From IMG/VR virus record IMGVR_UViG_3300010885_038765, positions 1-26,293 of that record: 26,293 nt of DNA. One strand, 5' to 3'. The notes beneath the pieces were generated by a model that worked only from the letters and a program-made list of their open reading frames with translations, made no database searches and was not told the DNA's origin. This document shows positions 19,196 through 26,293 of this stretch, in pieces. This DNA comes from a virus. The position numbers and the translations under genes are program-made. The first letter of the stretch is position 1; the number at the start of each line of letters is the position of its first letter.

Positions 19196-21757
19196 GTGGC
19201 TAAAGAGCTGGTAATACGGATTACCGGCGACCAGTCCGGGCTCCAGAAAGCAACCGACGACTCGATCGGCACGCTCAAAGGTTTCGGCAGCAAGGTTTCC
19301 GCCCTGTCGGTCGCCGCCGGAAACCTTCTCGCCGACGGCATCAAAACGGGGTTCCGAGCGGCAGGTGGGTTCCTGAAGGATTCCATCGGCGCGGCATCTG
19401 ACATGTCCGAGACCGTGTCGAAAGTCAACGTACTGTTCGGCGATGCCGCTGGGCAGATCACCACGTTCGCATCAACGGCAGCCCTGGGGCTCGGCCAGTC
19501 CAAGCAGCAGGCGATGGACGCAGCGGCGACGTTCGCGACGTTCGGTAAGAGCGCCGGATTGACCGGCACGCCGCTAGCGAAGTTCTCCACCGACCTTGTG
19601 GGCTTGTCGTCTGACCTGGCGTCGTTCAGTAACACGTCGCCCGAGGACGCAATCCAGGCGATCGGGTCTGCGTTGCGTGGTGAAGCCGAACCGATGCGCC
19701 GTTACGGCGTGCTCCTCGATGACACGTCGATGCGGCAAGAAGCCCTAGCGATGGGCATTATCTCGTCCACTAAGAACGCGTTGACGCCACAGCAGAAAGT
19801 CCTCGCCGCACAGTCTCTGATTTTCAAGCAGACCGGCGCAGCGCAAGGAGACTTCGCGCGCACGTCGGATGGCCTAGCGAACAAGCAGCGCATCCTCTCA
19901 GCACAGTTCACAAACCTCAAAGAGGCGATGGGCACTGCGTTCTTGCCGTCGGTTCTTTCGGTCGCTACGACCCTCTCCACGAAACTGATGCCGATTCTGG
20001 AGAAGTTCGGGCCGATCATCTCGCAAGAGATTGCCGGCGGTATCACCGCTTTCGTGGCGTCGTTCAAGGCCGCAGATGGCGACATCACATCCTCCGGGTT
20101 CCCCGGTTTCATGGAACGCCTCGGGTTCGCAGCGTCGATCGCTTGGGATCTGATTACGCAGATCGCCGGCGGAGTAGCAATCGTCGTCACCGCATTCCAG
20201 ACCGGGACCGGGCCGTTTGAGGGGTTCAGCGGCACTCTGAGCACGCTGGGCGTTGACGCCCGCTACGCGTGGGAAGGGATCAAACTGGCGGGCGGCTGGA
20301 TTATGGACAACTGGAGCCAGATAAACCAGTTGCTGTTGATCTTCGGGCCTGCGGCCGCCGGTGCGTTCGGAGCGTTCCGAACAGTTGGGGCGGTCAACAA
20401 CGCGGTCACGGCCGTCAAAGGACTGGGCGTAGCGTTCAAGGTGTTGAACATTGCGATGCTTGCCAACCCGATCGGGTTGTGGGTCGCAGCTATCGCTGCC
20501 GTCGGTATCGGCCTGTACATGGCGTACAAGCATTCGGAAACGTTCCGCAATGCTGTCAATACTGTCGCCCGGGCGATCAAAGGTGCGTGGGACACCGTCG
20601 TCGGCGTGTTCCGCAGCGGAGCGATCGGCGATGCCTTCGCCAAAGTGTGGGACGGTGTTCAGAACGGGCTGGGCAAGTTGTGGGCTTTGATGCAGCAAGG
20701 ATTGAACGCTGTCGGGAACTGGATCACCGGCACGGCCCTGCCTTGGATCGGCGAGAAAGCCGGGCAGCTCGCAACGGTCATAGTGAAGAAGATCCCCGAG
20801 CTGGCTTCGGCGTTCGGCGACTGGGTTGCAACCGGGACCAAGACGTTGATCGACAAGTTGCCCGGATGGCTTGGAGCCCTAACTGAGTGGATCGTCGGCA
20901 CCGCTTTGCCGTGGCTGATTATTGAGGGCAACAAACTGGCATTCGGTTTGGTCGGCTGGGTTGTCGGCGCAGCGGCCGATCTTGTGGTCAATCTGGTTGT
21001 GTGGCTCGCCAAGTTTGAGTGGTGGCTGCTGAGCGAGGCGTACCCTTGGCTGATCGTCAAAGGCGCCGAACTGGCGGTAAAGCTCGCCGGCTGGGTGTTG
21101 GATTCTGCCGAATACCTCGCCGACAATCTGCCTGCCTGGCTCGCCAAGTTCGCTGTGTGGATAGTGACCGACGCGTTGCCGGCGATGTACAACTTCGGCC
21201 GGTCGGCCAGCGAAAAGGTTGGCGATGCGTTCATAGTGGCACTCAAGTGGATGGTCACAGATGCCATCCCGAAACTGGCGTCGTTCGGGCTTGATGCGTC
21301 GGTTGCGATTTACAACGCGTTCTCTGGGGCGATGAACTGGATGGGCGACATCGCCTTGGAGATCATCACCGGTCTTATCAGAGGGCTGGGCGATCTGGGT
21401 TGGAAGCTGGCCGCTGCCGTTGGGGATCTGGTGCGGGACAAGATAGTCGGGCCGATCAAGGACGCGTTACATATCAGCAGCCCGTCGAAGGTGACCGCAA
21501 AGCTGGGCATGGGAGTCGCTGAAGGTCTGATGGTCGGAATGGACCGAGGGCGAGCGATGGTTTCCGGGGCGTCCGGTCGGCTTGCGTTTGCGGCCGTGCC
21601 GTCGGTTGGGATGGGTGGGTTCACCCCGGCGCAACTCCCTGGCGCCGGCGGCGGCTGGAGTGCCAGCCCGATCGTCGTGCAGACCTATCTCGACGGCCGG
21701 CAGATCGCGACCAGCCTCGCTCCGCACTCGCGGAACCTCGAACGGAGCAAACGGTAA
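19196..21757 (+). CDS. Tape measure protein
   Basis: This 853-aa protein is the longest in the window and follows the chaperones, as tape measures do. The N-terminus (1-80) is helical and Ala/Gly-rich. LRGEAEPMRRYGVLLDD near 160-176 is a tape-measure signature. Hydrophobic segments near 375-400 and 420-445 could enter the host membrane at DNA ejection. A Trp-rich region (about 505-700) has five imperfect W-x4-A-x-P repeats. The C-terminus carries a HISSPSKV motif and VQTYLDGRQIATSL, usual tape-measure endings. At about 1.5 angstrom per residue the tail would be near 130 nm. GTG start, 3 nt after the chaperone stop. Confidence 0.92.
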   Translation: MAKELVIRITGDQSGLQKATDDSIGTLKGFGSKVSALSVAAGNLLADGIKTGFRAAGGFLKDSIGAASDMSETVSKVNVLFGDAAGQITTFASTAALGLGQSKQQAMDAAATFATFGKSAGLTGTPLAKFSTDLVGLSSDLASFSNTSPEDAIQAIGSALRGEAEPMRRYGVLLDDTSMRQEALAMGIISSTKNALTPQQKVLAAQSLIFKQTGAAQGDFARTSDGLANKQRILSAQFTNLKEAMGTAFLPSVLSVATTLSTKLMPILEKFGPIISQEIAGGITAFVASFKAADGDITSSGFPGFMERLGFAASIAWDLITQIAGGVAIVVTAFQTGTGPFEGFSGTLSTLGVDARYAWEGIKLAGGWIMDNWSQINQLLLIFGPAAAGAFGAFRTVGAVNNAVTAVKGLGVAFKVLNIAMLANPIGLWVAAIAAVGIGLYMAYKHSETFRNAVNTVARAIKGAWDTVVGVFRSGAIGDAFAKVWDGVQNGLGKLWALMQQGLNAVGNWITGTALPWIGEKAGQLATVIVKKIPELASAFGDWVATGTKTLIDKLPGWLGALTEWIVGTALPWLIIEGNKLAFGLVGWVVGAAADLVVNLVVWLAKFEWWLLSEAYPWLIVKGAELAVKLAGWVLDSAEYLADNLPAWLAKFAVWIVTDALPAMYNFGRSASEKVGDAFIVALKWMVTDAIPKLASFGLDASVAIYNAFSGAMNWMGDIALEIITGLIRGLGDLGWKLAAAVGDLVRDKIVGPIKDALHISSPSKVTAKLGMGVAEGLMVGMDRGRAMVSGASGRLAFAAVPSVGMGGFTPAQLPGAGGGWSASPIVVQTYLDGRQIATSLAPHSRNLERSKR
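20717..21268 (+). repeat. Five imperfect W-x4-A-[LYI]-P repeats in the tape measure
   Basis: Related blocks begin at 20717, 20885, 21020, 21155 and 21245: NWITGTALPW, EWIVGTALPW, WWLLSEAYPW, VWIVTDALPA and KWMVTDAIPK. Spacing is 56, 45, 45 and 30 residues, so two intervals are exactly equal and the last is shorter. The pattern suggests repeated duplication of a helical unit that sets tail length. Confidence 0.65.
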
Positions 21758-23079
21758 TGGCGATCCTCACAATCGGTCGGGCGTTTGATGGGGTCGACGT
21801 TGACGTGTCGGCGGCGAGCTGGTCCGGCCCGCAGCAACTCAGTTTGAGCGGCGACTTGTACCTCGGCGCCGTCGCCTCCGCTAGCCGTAGAGGCACGGCG
21901 GCTGCGGTCCGAGAGCGGCTCGTTTCGCTCGCCGGGTCGCTCGACGAGCCGTCGGTGGCTGTCACGTGGACTGAGGACGCCAGCATCAACGGGCATTATC
22001 GGGTACTCGGCGGCACCGTCGAATACACGGCGGTTTCCCTCAACGACGGTTATGCGACTTGGGCCGCCGACCTTGAGCGGGTCGGCGAAAGCTCGATGCC
22101 GTCGTTCGAGGTTGTCACCTCCTACGGTGCTGTCACCGGCGGCCCGACTGACGCCACGCTCAACGCCGCCGGGGACGCCAACGGGGCGATCTGCGGTGTC
22201 CCGGCCGCAGCGACCGACGTGGACAGCGGCGACGACACTCGTCGCGGCAAAGCGGTGGTCACCCGGGCGTCTGACTCTGGCAGCGTGCGTGTGCTGTGGG
22301 GCGACCTTTTCAGCAACATGCCCGGCACGCTCTACCACTATTTTGCGGTCGGCACGTCAGACGCCTACGACGGCGCCTGCACCATCAAAGGCACCTACGC
22401 TGGCGTCGCGGACACGCTTTGCCTCGGCCGGTCGATGGAGCCGAGCATCGACACCAACTTCCAGCTATCCAACGGCATCGTCCGGGCGCGGTTCAACGCG
22501 AGCGGCGTGCTGATCGTCCAGGCGTACGACACCAGCGCATGGGTCACCGTCGGGCCGGCCACCTGGGGGATCACCGGCACCATCGCAGCCAACTCGTTTT
22601 CGTGGTCGGCGAGCTCAACCACCTCAGCGATCACAGTCCTTGCAAACCGGCCGGAGATCGCCGTCGTGCGGATCGTCGGCGACGAGATCACCATAGGAGG
22701 GACCCGTCGGGGCAGATGCTGGCTGACGTTGACGGTGAAACGTGGCGGCCGGATCGTTGAAGCGTATGTGGACGCCGAGTTTGACGCTACGTGGGCGATC
22801 GCCCCGAGCTCAAGCTCTGCGGCCACCAACCTCACAAACTTCGCCCGGCAGACATCCAACGACGCGTCCGGCAACCGTTGGGTGGTCGCCACCACCGGCG
22901 CCCCGTCGATCAACGTCACCACCGGCGCAGTGACGGGCGGGTCAACGGCGGCAGCCCAGTTGTGGGGGATCGGCTCGGAGGTTGACGGCACCTCGGCTAC
23001 CACGCCGAACACGGCGCAATGCGTCGCCTACGAACTGTTCTGCGGGCGAGCCGAAACCGTGCGGGCAGTCCTCCGATGA
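21757..23079 (+). CDS. Minor tail protein (distal tail/baseplate position)
   Basis: This 440-aa protein directly follows the tape measure (TAATG overlap at 21755-21759), where actinophages place the distal tail protein. The first 110 residues are strand-rich with WSGPQQLSLSGDLYLG and RERLVSLAGSLDEPSVAVTW, fitting a Dit-like N-terminal domain. Residues 120-440 are a large beta-rich, Thr/Ser/Ala-rich region with paired cysteines, likely an inserted beta-sandwich domain facing the host. No enzyme motif is seen. The stop overlaps the next ATG. Confidence 0.75.
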   Translation: MAILTIGRAFDGVDVDVSAASWSGPQQLSLSGDLYLGAVASASRRGTAAAVRERLVSLAGSLDEPSVAVTWTEDASINGHYRVLGGTVEYTAVSLNDGYATWAADLERVGESSMPSFEVVTSYGAVTGGPTDATLNAAGDANGAICGVPAAATDVDSGDDTRRGKAVVTRASDSGSVRVLWGDLFSNMPGTLYHYFAVGTSDAYDGACTIKGTYAGVADTLCLGRSMEPSIDTNFQLSNGIVRARFNASGVLIVQAYDTSAWVTVGPATWGITGTIAANSFSWSASSTTSAITVLANRPEIAVVRIVGDEITIGGTRRGRCWLTLTVKRGGRIVEAYVDAEFDATWAIAPSSSSAATNLTNFARQTSNDASGNRWVVATTGAPSINVTTGAVTGGSTAAAQLWGIGSEVDGTSATTPNTAQCVAYELFCGRAETVRAVLR

Positions 23080-24662
23080 TCACCGAACGGCTCCAGGCGA
23101 CCGGGTCGTGGGATCTCACCCTGCGGGCCGACACCCCGAAACGTGTTCGCGATCTGATCGAACCGTTCTCGATGGTCGCAGTGTTCCCCACCAGCCGGCT
23201 GATCGAGGGCGGCACCGACTCGACGCTGCGAGCTGCGGCACGTTGGATGGGTGTGGTCACCTCGCCGGGAGCGCAACAGCTCACGATCAGCGGCTCCGGC
23301 CTGGCGCTCCTCCTCGGCGACGACGAGGGCCGCAGCTATCACATTGCTGCGTCGATCCTCCCGACCGCTGCGATCGAAACCGACGGCTACACCGCCAACC
23401 AGTGGCTCGACGCCATCCTCCAAGGCACCTACTTTTCGCGTGGGATCACCACAAGCATGGCCGGCACGATGCACGGCAGCTATCAGTACGTGACCCCCCG
23501 AGAGGTTCTTGAAGCGGCGACAGCGTACTGGGATGGCGAGTGGCGGATCGACCATCGCACCAGCACTATGACCCTCGACATGAGCACCGCCACCGCCATT
23601 TACGGTGGCATCAACTTCGCGTTGATCTCCCCCAAAGCGCAAGGTCGCGGTCTCAACAAGTACGGCTCATATCGTGGGATTACCGGAGCGTTGTCCGCAG
23701 CGGCCGACGTGCAGTCTTACGCGTCGAAAGTGGCGCTGCTCGGCTCGTCGGCGGCGGCAGTGGTCGGCGGCGCCAGTAGCTACTGCGGAGGCACGCTCAC
23801 CGTGACGCGCGTCATCGAAGCGAACGACGTACCTTTCGATGCTGCCGCAGACACAGCCGCAGCGTTCCTGGCGAGGTTGGACGGTCAACGCAACGAGATC
23901 AGCATTTCAAGCGCTGAGTACGACGTGAGCGGCAAGCTGGATGTCGGCGACGGTGTCTACATTTTCGACCCGGACAACGGGCTGGAGGACGTGACCGCTT
24001 CGCCGATCACGTATCACGGCGAGATCATGCGACCGATCTACGTCCGCTGCTACGGGCAGACATGGCCGGTGCGGTCCGGGATGGGCGTCGGGCTCAGGGT
24101 TGACAACGGCGCTAGCGGGATCGCGTGGCACGACATCACCCCGTACATCATGCCGGAGGACGGCGACGCCACTATCGAAATCGGCGCCAACCAGCGGTAC
24201 GTGTCCGGCGACGATCTCGCCCTCCGCACCGACCTCGGCCCTCGGCTCAACTGGTCGGCGTGGCAGACAACGGCGATCACCTGGGCGTCGACCGGCACGC
24301 AACCTGTCCTCGGGAACGGATCGTTGGACTGCCGTTTCCGCCGGCTGGGGACTTCGCTCGACCTCACGGTGAGCCTCACCGCAGGGTCCACCACCACTTT
24401 CGGCACCGGAAACTATGCGTTTCTTCTGCCGGCAAGCCTCGGTGGCGTCGGCCCGGTCGGCAGCATCCAGCGAGGTGTCGCCAGCTATTGGGATGATTCG
24501 TTCGGCGGTTGGAACTACGGCTCCTGCTACATCGACGCAGGGTTCGGGAACCTTTGGCTGACCGACGCCGCGTCGCCGTGGAACGCTGCGACATACGGCA
24601 ACCCGTTCATTTTCGCAGTCAACGACCGGATGTCGGTGTCGATCCGAGCTGAAGTCGCCTAG
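23076..24662 (+). CDS. Minor tail protein, tail-hub-like with C-terminal fiber-like domain
   Basis: This 528-aa protein has an N-terminal part (about 1-340) resembling the tail-hub proteins of actinophages (Gp37-like group). LRAAARWMGVVTSPGAQQLTISGSGLALLLGDDEGR appears in two halves near 50-85, followed by ANQWLDAILQG and a VTPREVLEAATAYWDGEWRID segment near 145-165. From about 405 the sequence changes to a Trp/Thr/Gly-rich beta region with SWSAW-like and LTVSLTAGSTTTFGTGNY stretches, which looks like a receptor-facing or fiber-tip domain. It could bind the host cell wall. The start overlaps the preceding stop. Confidence 0.72.
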   Translation: MITERLQATGSWDLTLRADTPKRVRDLIEPFSMVAVFPTSRLIEGGTDSTLRAAARWMGVVTSPGAQQLTISGSGLALLLGDDEGRSYHIAASILPTAAIETDGYTANQWLDAILQGTYFSRGITTSMAGTMHGSYQYVTPREVLEAATAYWDGEWRIDHRTSTMTLDMSTATAIYGGINFALISPKAQGRGLNKYGSYRGITGALSAAADVQSYASKVALLGSSAAAVVGGASSYCGGTLTVTRVIEANDVPFDAAADTAAAFLARLDGQRNEISISSAEYDVSGKLDVGDGVYIFDPDNGLEDVTASPITYHGEIMRPIYVRCYGQTWPVRSGMGVGLRVDNGASGIAWHDITPYIMPEDGDATIEIGANQRYVSGDDLALRTDLGPRLNWSAWQTTAITWASTGTQPVLGNGSLDCRFRRLGTSLDLTVSLTAGSTTTFGTGNYAFLLPASLGGVGPVGSIQRGVASYWDDSFGGWNYGSCYIDAGFGNLWLTDAASPWNAATYGNPFIFAVNDRMSVSIRAEVA

Positions 24663-24703
24663 CGAGCCTGATGCCGTCGGATAACGGGTGCCGGGCAGCG
24701 CTG

Positions 24704-24709
24704 TACGAT
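24704..24709 (+). promoter_or_regulatory. -10 hexamer of a putative leaderless promoter for the distal tail genes
   Basis: TACGAT matches TAnnnT and ends 6 nt before the ATG at 24716. The 53-nt gap after the hub gene is one of the longest in the late region, and no Shine-Dalgarno sequence precedes the ATG. This would give the last three genes separate transcription. Confidence 0.45.
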
Positions 24710-24715
24710 GTTCTG

Positions 24716-24859
24716 ATGGCCGAGCCGCAGATCATCACCGGCACCATGCAGGTGCAGTTGTCCGACGCAGACATCGTCGACCTGGCGCACGCGTTGGGTG
24801 TCGACATTGACGCAATGATCGCCGCCGATGGCGGCATGAAGGAGGCCAGCGATGGCTAA
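24716..24859 (+). CDS. Small acidic hypothetical protein in the tail-fiber group
   Basis: With the ATG at 24716 the protein is 47 aa and acidic. It is strand-like at the start (PQIITGTMQVQL) and then helical (SDADIVDLAHALGVDIDAMIAADGG). An in-frame ATG at 24671 would add 15 residues, but the -10 hexamer and lack of a ribosome binding site favour the shorter, leaderless form. It overlaps the next gene by 8 nt. Family unknown. Confidence 0.55.
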   Translation: MAEPQIITGTMQVQLSDADIVDLAHALGVDIDAMIAADGGMKEASDG

Positions 24860-25262
24860 CAACATAAAATTGTCCACCGCTGTGCGTAACGGGATGCTCG
24901 ACGCCATCACGACCGCCGCCGGCACGTCGGCAAAGTGGCGGATTTATGACGGCACCCAGCCCGCCGGGCCGGGGACCGCGATCACCACCCAGGTGCTGCT
25001 TGCCGAGCTGACCTGCAACGCGTCGCAGTTCGCTGCGGCGGCTGCCAGCGGCGTGCTTACCCTGAGCGCGATCACGCAGGACTCGTCGGCGGACAACACC
25101 GGCACGGCCGCGTGGTTCCGCATCCTCACCTCGGGCAGCGTTGCGTGCATCGACGGCACTGTCGGCACCAGCGGCGCAGACCTCAATCTCAACTCGGTGT
25201 CGATCACCTCGGCTGCGATCGTGCAGATCACTGCGGCGACGTTCACCGCTGGCAACGCCTGA
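24852..25262 (+). CDS. Tail-fiber-region protein
   Basis: This 136-aa protein is strand-rich. KLSTAVRNGMLDAITTAAG near 6-24 is followed by WRIYDGTQPAGPGTAITTQ and LLAELTCNASQF. SADNTGTAAWFRIL and GTVGTSGADLNLNSVSITS close it. I recognise this order from a widespread phage protein found in the tail-fiber region, thought to be a virion subunit of small beta fold. AAGGAG a few bases before the ATG provides a ribosome binding site inside the upstream gene. The function is not established. Confidence 0.75.
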   Translation: MANNIKLSTAVRNGMLDAITTAAGTSAKWRIYDGTQPAGPGTAITTQVLLAELTCNASQFAAAAASGVLTLSAITQDSSADNTGTAAWFRILTSGSVACIDGTVGTSGADLNLNSVSITSAAIVQITAATFTAGNA

Positions 25263-25323
25263 CGCATTCGGGCCCGGTGGCGTGCTGCGGGCGCAACGAC
25301 GGCGACGCTGAGGAGGTGCTGCG

Positions 25324-26293
25324 GTGGCGATAACGATTGACAGCACCAACACCGGCACGTCTGCGCTGTCGTTGGCGTCGGTGGTTGTCGCGTCCACCGC
25401 CCAGAAAATTGTCTTTGTCTCCGCGACGCGAGACACCAGCGACACGGAACGCGAGATCGCCTCGGTTGTTCGAGGAGTGCAAAACTTCACGCGCGTAGCG
25501 TTCGCTGATTTTCTGGGCGACACACGCGCCGAAGTTTGGTATCTCGACGCGCCGGCAACGGGCACGGTGAACATCACCATTGACTACGTTGGTGCCAGTC
25601 CCGGGTTCGTAGGCAACGGCTGTTTCGTTTTGACGGGCGCAGCGACGGGCACCGCCGAAGCCACTAACACCACGTCCGCGGCGTCTGGAGCTAACCCGTC
25701 GCTGTCGGTGACAGCCACCGCTGGCGCTCTTGTCGTCGACGTGGCGATGTTCAACAACAGCGACGCCGGGTGGGCGCTCGGCGCCGGTCAAACGCAGCTG
25801 TTCAACGCTGCGGCCACCCGCCGTCGTGCCAGCAGTTACAAGGCCGGGGTGTCCGCCGGGTCTGTGACGATGTCGCAAACCAACACCACGACCGACCGGT
25901 CGTATGTGGTGGCGTCGATCGCCGCCACCCGGTTCACGGGCACCACTGCGGTCACCCTCGCCGCCACCACCGGATCGGCGACCGGCACCAGGTCGACCAC
26001 CGGCACCACGGCGGTCACCCTCGCCAACACCACCGGGTCTGCGACAGGCACCAGGTCGACCACCGGCACCGTTGCGGTCACCCTCGCCGCCACCACCGGA
26101 TCTGCGACAGGCAACACCGGCTCTGCGAGCGGCACCGTCGCGGTCACGCTTGGCGACACCACCGGATCTGCCACCGGGTCGATAGCGTCCGCCTCGACCA
26201 CCGGCACCACGGCCGTCACCCTCGCCGACACCACCGGGTCGGCGACTGGCAGCACAGGCTCGGCTAGCGGCACCGTCGCCGTCACCCTCGCCG
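25324..26293 (+). CDS. Partial tail-fiber/adhesin-like protein with Thr/Gly/Ser-rich tandem repeats, open at the window edge
   Basis: The GTG at 25324 follows GAGGAGG (25310-25316) at 7-nt spacing, and the frame stays open to the last base, giving at least 323 residues. Residues 1-205 form a strand-rich domain (QKIVFVSATRDTSD, EVWYLDAPATGTVNITIDYVG, LSVTATAGALVVDVAMFNN) resembling beta-sandwich domains of phage tail proteins. From about residue 206 the protein is a tandem array with the core AVTLAxTTGSATG, at least five full copies. Such arrays could form an elongated stalk. The repeats are long, G+C-rich and near-identical, so assembly errors are possible. The C-terminus is missing. Confidence 0.72.
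   Translation, partial: MAITIDSTNTGTSALSLASVVVASTAQKIVFVSATRDTSDTEREIASVVRGVQNFTRVAFADFLGDTRAEVWYLDAPATGTVNITIDYVGASPGFVGNGCFVLTGAATGTAEATNTTSAASGANPSLSVTATAGALVVDVAMFNNSDAGWALGAGQTQLFNAAATRRRASSYKAGVSAGSVTMSQTNTTTDRSYVVASIAATRFTGTTAVTLAATTGSATGTRSTTGTTAVTLANTTGSATGTRSTTGTVAVTLAATTGSATGNTGSASGTVAVTLGDTTGSATGSIASASTTGTTAVTLADTTGSATGSTGSASGTVAVTLA
25939..26293 (+). repeat. Coding tandem repeats of 63-72 bp (six starts seen)
   Basis: The block encoding AVTLA begins at 25948, 26011, 26074, 26140, 26212 and 26278. Periods are 63, 63, 66, 72 and 66 bp, always multiples of three. The unit encodes AVTLA-x-TTGSATG plus a variable linker (TRSTTGT or a GSASGTV type). The array continues past the window. 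Confidence 0.85.

Noticed and set aside
21156-21164. TGTGGATAG in the tape measure gene as a further DnaA box
   Set aside because: One mismatch to the consensus, isolated, and within conserved tape-measure coding sequence.
25277-25333. GTG-started 18-residue frame (VACCGRNDGDAEEVLRWR) between two tail genes
   Set aside because: Too short to support, no ribosome binding site, and it overlaps the well-supported GTG start at 25324.
1-26293. Search by eye for CRISPR arrays, tRNA genes, insertion sequences, integrase and att sites
   Set aside because: No regularly spaced repeats with unique spacers, no tRNA-like cloverleaf, no transposase or integrase motif was found. This was a visual search, so short or degenerate elements could be missed.

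Overview
This window is a near-continuous, all-plus-strand block of a tailed bacteriophage genome or prophage with siphovirus morphology. It is high in G+C, with tightly coupled ATGA/GTGA gene junctions and frequent GTG starts. Two WhiB-type iron-sulfur proteins, a family known only from Actinobacteria and their phages, point to an actinobacterial host. The host genus cannot be named from the sequence. No integrase, lysin, holin, DNA polymerase, tRNA or CRISPR array is visible. The window is therefore a fragment: it starts just upstream of a gene and ends inside a repeat-rich tail gene.

Layout. (1) 1-4361, early/accessory region: a zinc-finger-like protein of unknown role, a run of very small coupled genes (including a PD-(D/E)XK nuclease-like protein), a 98-aa WhiB-like protein, a 32-aa membrane peptide, and a second WhiB-like protein that carries a C2H2 zinc finger at its C-terminus. 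(2) 4358-7767, recombination and replication: YqaJ-type exonuclease, RecT annealase, SSB, a ribbon-helix-helix protein, and a replication-initiator-like gene. That gene contains two perfect DnaA boxes, a 24-bp palindrome, direct repeats and a hexamer iteron run, so it is a good candidate for the replication origin. (3) 7791-9854: an HNH endonuclease, then a ParB-like protein coupled to a glycosyltransferase resembling the TET-associated family (TAGT). This looks like a DNA-modification cassette placed directly before packaging. (4) 9847-19192, packaging and head/neck/tail tube: small and large terminase, portal, a frame-disrupted small gene, HK97-type prohead protease, major capsid protein, head-tail connectors, tail terminator, tail tube, and tail assembly chaperones with a -1 slippery heptamer. 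(5) 19196-26293, tail tip: tape measure protein, two large minor tail proteins, and a distal group of three genes behind its own promoter, the last open at the window edge.

How the parts fit: recombinase, SSB and initiator would replicate the genome and make concatemers. The HNH protein and terminase would cut and package them into an HK97-fold capsid. The ParB/glycosyltransferase pair may chemically mark the DNA before packaging.

Regulation: several genes that do not abut an upstream gene lack a Shine-Dalgarno sequence. They instead have a TAnnnT -10 hexamer 6-7 nt before the ATG, which is the expected geometry for leaderless actinobacterial mRNAs. All functional names rest on reading the translated proteins and motif recognition; no database search was run.
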